Below are positions 10,001-17,800 of a DNA stretch of 64,000 nt, piece after piece. Source of the stretch: Haliclystus octoradiatus (lineage: Eukaryota > Cnidaria > Staurozoa > Stauromedusae > Haliclystidae); contig OU744446.1 of the NCBI GenBank assembly GCA_916610825.1, positions 6,970,309-7,034,308 on the forward strand, in the 5' to 3' direction. The notes under the pieces are model-generated. The model was not told the origin of the DNA and ran no database searches. It was given only the letters and a program-made list of their open reading frames with translations. The first letter of the stretch is position 1; the number at the start of each line of letters is the position of its first letter. Both the position numbers and the translations under genes were made by a program.

Positions 10001-11121
10001 TTTGCTTGAAAGAGAATGTAAACACACACATCCAAGTCCAAAACATATGTTTATTAATTATGAGTAAATCAATTATTTTTCAAATGAAGTTATAGCTTTT
10101 TCTGATGACATCCAATAGTTATATGTTATGGGAATGATTTTATGAGTTAAAATAACTCTAAAGAAGTGTTTTTCATGAACAGGTGGTTTGGTGTTTTAGG
10201 ACGCCGGTTTTTAAAAACATGATCCGCCATTGTGTTAATAAAATTGTGGCTACACGAGGCAACACCTTAATTTTAAGGTAACTAGTAAGGGTAAGCAATA
10301 AGGAGTACACAAACAAAGTTGAAAACCAAGAAAACTAATTATGAATTTACAAAGAAAGAAGAATACGCCGGACAATGCCCTTTCATAAATATCCAAATGA
10401 TTTTGTGTTCTATGGTGTTCACAGACGATTTAGTGTGAAAATAAACAAGTCTGTCTGGCAAATTGACACCTTTCAAGTATATCTACCAAACTTCAAGCAT
10501 TAAAAAAATGATGTTCTAAATGCACATAACCACAAGGTTCAACAGCAAGTAATGTAAATAATCAACTAAAGCGTGCAACACAAAATACGAATGACTGTGG
10601 AGCATAGTTCGATATACCTTGAGCTTTCATCAGCAAGTTGTTCTGTTTCTAAAAGTTTATCTTGTGAAGATGATAATTGTGATTCAGTAGCATCAAGATC
10701 ATCTTCCATAGAATGAAGCTGTTTCATAAGATTTTCAACATCTTCTTCAGCCTATGATAACATTTTAGGAAGATAAACTATCAGTTTACTACGGCAACAA
10801 ACAAACCAAAGGTAGTGGCAGGCCTATAACGCTGTACTTGTACATATAAGTACAAAATTAAAAGATATCTAGTGATAAAATAGCTTCAGCTAGCTTAGTA
10901 TTGTACATATTATCTGTTGAATTACATGACATATAATTTTTTAACCACGGAAAAATCAAAACATTAAACACATGTGTTGAATTTCGGTAATATTTTTATA
11001 AACTTACTTGATCTGCTTTAGCATTTGTTTCTTCAAGCTCTTGTTCAGCAATTTGTGCTTTACTTTCGGCTTGATTAAGCTGTGATTTGAGTCCAGCTAA
11101 TTTAGCCTTTACAGTCTCCAT
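1068..11121 (-). CDS. TPM: Tropomyosin, short (non-muscle-type) isoform, 8 exons
   Basis: Exons on the minus strand: 11121-11008, 10751-10618, 8882-8837, 3973-3902, 3812-3742, 2980-2842, 1966-1897, 1147-1068. They total 726 nt, or 241 codons plus TAA, with GT-AG borders and consistent phases. The product is a continuous alpha-helical coiled coil that lies along F-actin and gates myosin and cofilin access. Landmarks in family order are ESQ/LADESSR at the end of exon 2, EERLELADG at the end of exon 5, and the KYESAMKNLEDQLD stretch in exon 7. Length agrees with the roughly 248-residue short isoforms, and the METVKAKLAGLKSQ start is of the short-N-terminus type. The C-terminus (EAALSDLCS) differs from the usual vertebrate end. 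The unit that is normally exon 4 is split into a 46-nt and a 72-nt exon. That intron carries a Ty3/gypsy element. Overall divergence from textbook tropomyosins is high. The upstream promoter is probably in 11122-11878, shared with LSM6. I saw no alternative long-isoform first exons. Confidence 0.88.
2511..2590. repeat. Fragment of the AACCTGTATATAA MITE-like family
   Basis: The stretch has CTGTATAACAG, a TCTAGATCAATTGGCCAC segment and GACAGATGGCCTTTAAATACAG, the same order of blocks as the better copies at 3354 and 4078. It is a diverged partial copy in a tropomyosin intron. Confidence 0.55.
2599..2722 (-). repeat. Dispersed repeat, inverted partner of 62019-62141
   Basis: The reverse complement of this stretch matches 62019-62141 closely (shared core TTATTTACATGTAGAGAAAG, then ACTGATACAAA). 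One copy lies in a tropomyosin intron and the other in an ADAMTSL-like intron. No coding sequence or terminal repeat was recognised, so the class is unknown. Confidence 0.7.
3354..3485. repeat. AACCTGTATATAA MITE-like family copy
   Basis: It begins GTGAAACCTGTGTATAACAG, then has GACAGGTGGCCTTTATATAC, a diverged middle and AAGAGTGACCAGATTG. The order is the same as in the full copy at 4078-4254; the right terminus is missing. Confidence 0.7.
3521..3675 (+). repeat. Dispersed ~160-bp repeat with AGAAGAAAAT blocks
   Basis: It contains GGGTCCGAGAAAAGTGAGGA, AGAAAATTGATAATTTTCTG, a TCAACAAAAA segment and AGAAGAAAATGTTGAAAAC. Other copies occur at 18112-18286 and 30788-30924 (plus) and 24206-24372 and 48042-48222 (minus). 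I recognise no class; it may be a non-autonomous DNA element. Confidence 0.75.
4078..4254. repeat. Full-length copy of the AACCTGTATATAA MITE-like family
   Basis: The left end is TGAAACCTGTATATAACATC and the right end is ACCGTTATAACAGGTTCAAT, which are inverted with respect to each other. Internally there are further CAGGTGGCC / GACAGGTGACC blocks. At about 175 bp with complementary termini and no ORF it looks like a MITE. The 91-bp array at 20645 is built from part of this sequence. Confidence 0.7.
4345..4495. repeat. 151-bp direct repeat, left copy, flanking the Ty3/gypsy element
   Basis: By base-by-base reading it is identical to 8354-8504 (constant offset 4009), including an 8-T run. It abuts the TGTTGTGAA terminus of the retrotransposon at 4496. 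The right copy is followed by GCGAAACATAAAAC, presumably the original continuation of the intron. Canonical Ty3/gypsy insertions duplicate only 4-6 bp. Confidence 0.9.
4496..4651 (+). mobile_element. 5' LTR of the Ty3/gypsy element (right end uncertain)
   Basis: It starts with TG at 4496. Bases 4496-4554 recur exactly at 8273-8331, where they follow a polypurine tract, so 4496 is the LTR start. AATAAA at 4609-4614 is a plausible LTR polyadenylation signal. The right end is placed at a CA (4651), but I could not identify a primer-binding site with confidence. Confidence 0.65.
4689..8255 (+). CDS. Ty3/gypsy gag-pol polyprotein, intact single ORF
   Basis: The 1188-codon ORF is uninterrupted. 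Domains in order: Gag; two CCHC zinc knuckles at about residues 216-250 (CFFCGQQRHPRSHC, then CNKCSRKGHYAKVC); aspartic protease with LIDTGS (Asp at 293); reverse transcriptase with YLDD (563-566); RNase H starting ETDASDFALGA (Asp 707); integrase with an HHCC zinc-binding region from about 838; and a DDE core Asp 903, Asp 961, Glu 997, giving the exact D-35-E spacing. The PR-RT-RH-IN order defines Ty3/gypsy, and a single gag-pol ORF without a frameshift resembles the Mag-like lineage (inference). It lies antisense in a tropomyosin intron. The coding region looks recent, but the 3' LTR is truncated, so this copy is probably unable to complete a normal retrotransposition cycle. No envelope gene follows. 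Confidence 0.95.
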   Translation: MDRFLKPEKFNTDPNSSTAKKEWKHWHMTFTNFLAMLDKLKPDKLHTLINYISPTVYEYISDCDTYELAITTLESMYGKVPNEVYARYLLSSRRQQPSESVDTFLQALSLLSKDCTFKPLTAIEHKNIVIRDAFISGLQSSPMRQRLLENKNLDLDTTILQARSLEVAQKSSDGFAIPQQTNTVAAATELSHAQIDSHNSEENHIAAIKSDKTGKCFFCGQQRHPRSHCPAKDVNCNKCSRKGHYAKVCRSSNNTYNKTQSSAMHSTYLAATKPCQCVADVKVNGTAVKALIDTGSNDSYICPNLVKQMGLSTMPKPSVVYMASSALHAKVEKSTKIDINMDDKVYKKVEVSILQGLCSDLILGRDFLQLHKQVTFEFGGEKPTLNVCALASLSINPPKLFANLDSTCQPIATKSRKFSAPDKSFIDTEVQLLLKEGIIEPSTSPWRAQVLVTTNERHKKRLVVDYSRTINRFTNLDAYPLPRIEEVVNNVSKYKFFSTLDLKSAYHQIPINQEDKIYTAFEAAGELYQFCRIPFGVTNGVACFQRIINQIIKDNDLKDTFAYLDDITICGKTKEEHDSNLDRFLVIAKKLNLTINHAKSTYATETINLLGYLISHGELKPDPDRLTPLKSLRLPSSTDELKRAVGLFSYYSQWIKNFSDLIRPLTQSHSFPLSDCAKESFETLKSKIEEAVLQPIDETAPFTVETDASDFALGATLNQNGKPVAFFSRTLTDGEQKHSSIEKEAYAIVESLRKWRHYLCARNFTLITDQQSVSFMLNPKLAGKIKNDKIQRWRIELSSYKFSIIYRPGTENAPADALSRIRTTLGATQAHQSLYDLHDMLCHPGITRMLHFVRSRNLPYSVADVKNVTSSCTVCNECKPQYMKPPDAHLIKATQPFERLNLDFKGPLPSSSTNKYILTVIDEFSRFPFAIPCHDVSTTTVTKCLRQVFAMFGMPMYVHSDRGSSFMSNDLKVFLRSHGISASRTTPYNPQGNGQCEKYNGIIWKAVSLALKSRSLSTSQWEVVLPDALHSIRSLLCTSTNVTPHERMFNHNRRSTTGNAMPTWLTSPGPVLMRNQNMQSKYDTPVQTVTLIESNPNYAHVRLPNGKEATVSVRHLAPYGVESEQPHREAPLDENVPLDSTGDSNIDSIQNLPNVDQPIVAENTDVVKDVNEPRRSTRIRHAPNKLNI
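8263..8272 (+). promoter_or_regulatory. Polypurine tract of the Ty3/gypsy element
   Basis: AAGGGGAGAA lies immediately before the TGTTGTGAA start of the 3' LTR fragment and 8 bp after the gag-pol stop. This is the expected place and composition for the plus-strand primer of reverse transcription. Confidence 0.8.
8273..8353 (+). mobile_element. Truncated 3' LTR (59 bp) plus GAGGCTA filler
   Basis: Bases 8273-8331 equal the first 59 bp of the 5' LTR. Homology then stops. Bases 8332-8353 contain two further GAGGCTAAA-like blocks, copying a motif just inside the LTR fragment. From 8354 the 151-bp flanking duplication begins. The rest of the LTR, including the AATAAA seen at 4609, is absent. Confidence 0.85.
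8354..8504. repeat. 151-bp direct repeat, right copy, flanking the Ty3/gypsy element
   Basis: Identical partner of 4345-4495. It follows the truncated 3' LTR and filler and continues into intron sequence at 8505. Confidence 0.9.
8705..8790. repeat. Diverged fragment of the AACCTGTATATAA MITE-like family
   Basis: ATTGTATATAAGAGCGACTT, then TTGACCATTATGTACAGGGG and a CTTGATACAGAGG end match the order of blocks in the 3354 and 4078 copies, with many substitutions. Confidence 0.45.
9497..9866. repeat. Tandem duplication of ~185 bp, two diverged copies
   Basis: The first copy (about 9497-9670) and the second (about 9680-9866) share, in order, an ATATCAACATTAAA-like block, GAAGTATGAAAT / GAAGTAGCCTATGAAAT, TTGATTAGAATAA, a CAGCAAATCA block and TTAGGCCCAGATAGACA. 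Small indels separate them. Nothing coding is evident; it lies in a tropomyosin intron. Confidence 0.7.
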
Positions 11122-11878
11122 GTTAATTTATTGAGTGTATGATGAGAAACAGGCAACAACTTTACAATAAATATTTGTGTTGTCCTGCAGTTTGCACAAA
11201 CACAGCACAACAAATCTCGAGAAAAATCAATCCCAGAAAAAAGATCTCGGTTCAATACCGGATACTGTATGAGCAATCACAATTTCATTGTTTCAAGTAA
11301 CATGATTGATTGGCTACTTTAAATATGTCTTTACTTTCATTGGTTAATGATATATTTAGTAAGCATTGATTGGTTATTGAGTATTGACAAGTTTAATACA
11401 AAGATTGAAACAAGCTGTCTTTGATGTAAAAATAGTAGATGTCAATGCATTTTTATTTTTTAATAAAGAACCAAATATGGCAAGATTAATCATTCAACAA
11501 AATAAGGATTATCGTTTGTTCAATATAATCAAGTCAAACTTAGGTTTGCATAAAATTTTAAAAATGATACAGTTTTTTTGCATCTGTCCTTAGCATTGTC
11601 AACTTCAGATCATTTTGCAAAAGTTTGTTGATACATAATGTAAACATAGTCATGTCGTATGACATAAATGGCATTTTTATTAGAAAAAACAAGTATTTAA
11701 TAATTATTGCAATGTTGCATTGTTTCAATTTTTAACTTGAAGTTTTTTAAGCAGCCTCTCTTGGTCAGATTTTAAACTGAGGCTGTTCAAACCCGCCATT
11801 TTTAATTTACGTCCAATAGTTTTGATTTTGCCCTCTATTTTCATCAAGGTTTTGCTTATTTTTATATCATAATTGATC
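11122..11878. promoter_or_regulatory. Divergent promoter interval between tropomyosin and LSM6
   Basis: The interval is 757 bp between the two start codons, which point away from each other. It holds no ORF of note and no repeat that I recognise. Position alone suggests it carries both promoters; I could not point to a convincing TATA box or initiator. Untranslated first exons of either gene could lie inside it. Confidence 0.5.
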
Positions 11879-14800
11879 ATGAGTCAAAGGCAAAACCCAA
11901 GCGACTTTTTGAAGGTTATAATTGGTAGACCTGTGGTAGTAAAACTTAATTCTGGTGTGGATTATCGAGGTGAGTTTCTTACTTTCTTTACTAGGCTAGC
12001 TACAAAAAACATTGACCCTATAAATCTATAATCAGGCTATCATAACGTTTGTATGTACTATGTTGTTGTATGTATGTTGTATATTCGTCAAATAAATTTA
12101 TCTGGCAAATGCAGTTAGCAAGCAACACTAATGTTACAACCTCAGTTAGAGGCATAATTTACAGAATTTTTTCTCAAGTCTACCTCTACATTCTTAAGTA
12201 AAAATTTAAATGAGTAGACAGACAAATGGAGCTGATACAGGTTACAACTTCATCATTTAAACTATTCCATATTGGAATTATTCGTCGAGTAAAAGAGGTG
12301 ATTGTGGCAGTCAATTGATGATTTAACTCTACTTCTATTGACTATGACCACGGAGGACATAAATGGAATGTTCATTGTCGCTGTTGCTAGAGGTCTGGTC
12401 GCCGGACACTTTATTATTTTTGATAAAGGTTCGGTCGTCCATGTACGCATGCGCACGTATATCGCATTATGATTCTTTTTATTTTAAAATGTCCGTCTCA
12501 AGATACAAAAATTGCGAAGTTGCTTGAGCTCGAATTATAAACGAAAGATAATGTTAAACTCATATCACAAGTATAATGAATGATGAGTTTCTATCATGGT
12601 TTGCACAGCGCAAATTTTAAATGTTCTATAACTTGTGAGGTAGTTACCTTGGAAATTTAACCCACTTATTCCGTTGCGGTTTCGGAAAAATTGCAAACAC
12701 CAACAGAGGTTTTTGATCGGCATTTGTGAATTAAATGACGACAAATGTATTTTTGATAGCGTTATAAGATAGAACAAAATTCATGACACAAATATTATGG
12801 GTACTGTTTTAGATGTCTGTGGATACAGGGTATTTGATGTAAAATGTGTTTTCAAGCAGCTTTACCATCCAATTGCCAGACATCGCGATCAATCGTCATT
12901 ATCATAAAACACACAGCACAACTTCTAAGCTTTAAAATTTAATTTAATTTGTCACCAAATGAAGGAAACTTAATTACAATTCCAGCATCTAGATGGAAAT
13001 TATCATGTCAGTTTTACTTCATTTACAAACTTAAATACTATGTTCTTTTTATTTAGTTAGTGAACGCTCGTTTTTGAAATCAAAACGGCCATGTTGGTTT
13101 ACACATCAATCAACATTTATCTAAAGTCGAGACGCCTTTGGATATAATTTCACATATAATTAAATAATAGGTTGAAATAAAAATAACCAAATAGCCAACT
13201 CTCACTCAAATTCCAACATGATGAAATGTAAAACAAACCGATCAGGAAGATCATAACAGCAAGAGTGAGATCTTGGGAAGCAAACTTTAGCATTGAAGTA
13301 TACTCAGCACATGCGCATATGAACGGCCGGACCTTCACCAAAATTAATAAAGTGTCCGGCGACCGGAACTCTAACCGCTTCGTAATAAAAAAATTTTCAG
13401 GCTGAAGGTCAACCACATGGTTGAGGATCTTAAATACCATGACAATGTCATTAAATATCCGCCTAACTTCCATTGATTGCGATTATATTAATTTGTATTT
13501 TAATGTTCGTACTTTAAACTTAAACGTTTGTAGAGTCTCTTTGTAAAATATCTTTGGATAGACTCAATTGCTTTGATAAATTTGTTGAGATATGGACTCC
13601 AGACTGCAAGAAGTAATGTTTCTAGATCAGTGGAGAAAAATGTTTTGTAAATCAGATAACATCTTGAAATTGCTTTTCTAGCTAGAGATAAACAATGCGT
13701 GGAAAATTTTATGATTGGTGAACAATATGCCAAGGCTTTTGATATATTTCGCTTGATGGAGTTCATGAGATTGAATTTGGTATTGCTTCTCTAGAACTTG
13801 AAGATTGCCATACGATATCTGTGAGCATTTTTGATGTTCCACTTTTAGTTGCGATTAGTCCGCCCAAGTTGGAAATTTGACAATGATTTTTCCATTTCTG
13901 AGAAGTCATCTGTTGTGCGGGACATATAAAATTTACGAAGTGTATAGCCGTCCGGCTACTGGATGCCATTTTCAAAATGATAGCCGTCCGGCACTCAATT
14001 TGCGCATGCATGTGCTTTGCTTCATGCCAGAATTTATTATCTCACTAAACTTCAACACGGCTAATCACACAATTATTTGGTGGTTTTTTCGTTGGATTTG
14101 ATGATTTTGCTGTCCTCAAATAAGAAAGAATCTGTTTTAAGGGAGCAACTCAATGCAATAAAATCTTTTGTCATTTCCTTTCTAATTAAGAAATGCTCTA
14201 TTCACAAAGCTCATTTCAAATATGATAATACTTATCTTACAGATAATATCGATAATAACATCACTCGGAAAAAAAAGAAAACGAACGTTAAAAGTTTAAA
14301 AGGAAATAGTGAGGGGATGTCGTTCCCGGAAAAAGCAATGGGGGAACACTGGCCGTTCTCCCTTTTTCCCCCACCAAAACATCACTGTGTACATATTTTC
14401 TTCACATTCCACAATTTGACATTTTCTTCTCTATAAATAGGTGTTCTAGCTTGTCTAGATGGATATATGAACATTGTACTAGAACAGACTGAGGAATACG
14501 TCAACGGACAGGTATGCTAAGCAGCTCAGCTATCTAGGCTAGGCTATGGCTGGTCTATTGCTGGTAGACATAGACTTTTAAAGTGACAGTTTAAGCTTGG
14601 AAAAAGAGTTCTACCCAAAACAGATCCAATAAGTCCAATGGGAGCAGTGTATGCGAGAATCAACATGAAAGACTCCGTCGTTGGAGAAATAGCCACCGAT
14701 GTAACACTTTATCGGTTATATGTTTTATTTGCCTTTATTTAGTGAATTCTATTACATTAGTTAATCCATTCGACATCCAATTGCGTCTTAATTATAGCCA

Positions 14801-17800
14801 TCTGTGCTTTCGTAGCACATCATCACTTATTCAGCATTTTATGGTACGCTGAAAAGGTTTATTTCAAGAACACAAAACTGAAAGTAGCCTGAAAGTAGGA
14901 TTATCCAAGACAAAAGCCGTATCTATTGGAAAGGCGTATCTATGCTATTAGGCGTATCTATTCCAATTTCCGTAGAAATTGGAAAGGCGTATCTATGCTA
15001 CTTTATGTTACTTCCGAGCTGCTTTCTGGAGAAATTGCTGCTACAAGTCTGTCTGAATTATTTGTCATGCGGGATATATGTCATGTTCGCAATTTTCTTA
15101 AATTGATAGTAGGCCTAAAGGTTTAAATTTCAATATGTCATCCATGCTATAATGCAGTCAAGGGTACACGATACAAATAGATTCCTATGAAGAAGATTAC
15201 ATTTTTAATGACCAATCCTATCCTAATTATCAAAAATTGAATACATGGAATAGACGACTTGCAACAATTTGCTCATAAAGCCCCATATTGTAGGACATTT
15301 CATTCAAAATCATGGTTTCAGACAGTGCAGAATGTCAATCGTCTCTTGAAAAGGAATATTACCAAAGTACTATAGTCAAGTATTTAGCCATGTAATTATG
15401 AGCACCATAATTTATCTTTAGACTGTAAGGGAAAAAAACATTTCTTCTTACTTATTGCTGAACACAGAAGGAAGGTCATTGGAAACCATGTACATAATAT
15501 GCATGCCATTGAAAGATCAGAAATTGACAATTTGTTTAAAGTTTCAGGTTAATGCAAGAGCAGATTTGATTTTGTAAAGTGGTCGAGATGCTGTTCATCA
15601 GAATTGAAACCTACCTTGAACAGAGCACACAAGGCTATTCAATAAAATCAATGATCTGGTTTTAATTGACATGTTAACTAATTGTCATAATTAATTTTAA
15701 AAACTCGAAACCAAAATAATTTAAATTTAACATAGAAAGTTTCAGTTTATTTCAAGAAATAAATAGAATTCACTTAATAAAGGCAAATAAAACATAACCG
15801 ATAAAGTGTTACATCGGTGGCTATTTCTCCAACGACGGAGTCTTTCATGTTGATTCTCTCGTTTGTTTCTTTTCACTAGATGTATTTACAATTGATTGCA
15901 GTTTTTATACTATTTTATGGCTAAACTATTTGCTTACCAAAGGTATTATGCTACAATACAATTGCTATGATAAGGTAAAGGCCACTTTACACTGCTCCCA
16001 TTGGACTCATTGGATCTGTTTCAGTTTCAGTCTATATACTCGAGATATATTTTATAAACTGAAACTGATATACAGTTTATATACAGTTTATAGATAAGAA
16101 CACGCTGGGTGCGTAATGAGACATGAAAGAGGCTTAACAAATCATGAACCGCCAGGATAAACCATGAATTGTATTTCAAAAACAAATACTACTGCAAGGT
16201 GATCAGTTAGGACCGCTCTTTTTCAACCGTTATTGGAGGAGCTTGAAAATGCATTCTCGATTTGGTACTTGGATGACAGTACAATTGTTGAGCCAACCAA
16301 ACTAAATAAAATACAAAATGATATTAATACATTGGAACCTAATTTTGGTTTATCAGTCAACAAAAGTAAATGTAATTTAGTGGACCTGAGAATTTGAAAC
16401 AGCAGTAGACTATTTTTGAGTGACTTCTGAAGCTGATATTGAAGTCTTGAAGATATTACCCTAGTATCGGAATCTCTTGGAAGAAAATCTTTTGACAACA
16501 TCATACATTTGAAGGCAGACAATTTGAAAACGATGTTGGTTTCTATTTACTTAAAAACTGTTTTGCAACTCCAAACTTGATGTATGTATTCAGAACAACG
16601 AAGTATATATTTTGAATTCAATTCTTTCAATTTGCAAGATATTACAAATGTAAATATCCATCCAAACGCATGGATATATCAACGTTGCCAACATCCTGTG
16701 ATGGTCGAAGTTTAAGATCAGCGAATGATCTTGTACAACTTGCCGTTCTTTCATTCTTTGCTGGATGTTCCGTATCAGGTCTTGCTGAAGCTATCAAACA
16801 ATGAACATATATCACAGAAGAAAAGACATACCGACATCAGCGAAGCTAAAGGAATGGGACAATGAAAAGGAGAAAACAATATTACTCAAACAAACTTCAA
16901 ATATTAATTAAAAGTTTCTTTGTAAAACATTTTAAAGCAAAAGATAGCGACAAAAAACTACAAGTAGTGGTTGTTGAAAAATTTTCGATATTATACATTA
17001 TACCATCGTCAGTTCAAAAGAGAGAAATATTAATTTACAAATTACTTATAGGCTAAGGATCTAAAAACTTAATACATTCTAATTGTTAAAAATAGTGCTA
17101 AAAATGAAACAATGAAACAGAAAGGAAACCTATTCAATTACAATATGTTCTATCATGCATATATTTACAAAAGGAGACGAGAACGGATAGAGTCACTCTT
17201 TAAAAAAACTTCAAATAACATAATTAATAAAGATAATTTACTTGCAAACTCAGAGAAATAATCAGGAGCCTGGAATCAAGCCATTCTATCTGTCCTATTA
17301 GGTCTTCATCTGCAAGATAACCAATTATACATCGCAACCTGCATGCAATTTGGTGTAGATATATGTGAATCACATCTATGTCAGCACTTTGGAATGCATG
17401 TCCAAATCAAATTTCACCTGGTTGATAGCTTCTTCATAATAAATTTACAATAATATTTTTCAAAAAGCTCTATCATTTGCATATATTCCTAGCATATTTG
17501 ATCCACCGGGTCTGTCATGGAAAGAACAAAAAGACCAGACGGTTTGTCTAAGATTCTATGTAAAATCAGAAAATTCTCACATGGGTTTAAAAACAGAAAA
17601 AACTTATGTACAAGCCTATGTTCTTCTGATGCTTTTTTTATGTCTCCCGACTTCCTGTGCGTTGGTATCAGAGAAACCCAAACACGGCTGTAGTGCAGCA
17701 ACCTTTTAATAATCTAATGTAATACTGTAAATGGAGCTTCCTGGATTACCCTGATTTAAAATTGCCTTGCATTCTTCCTGCTTCTTGATCTTGAGCTACA

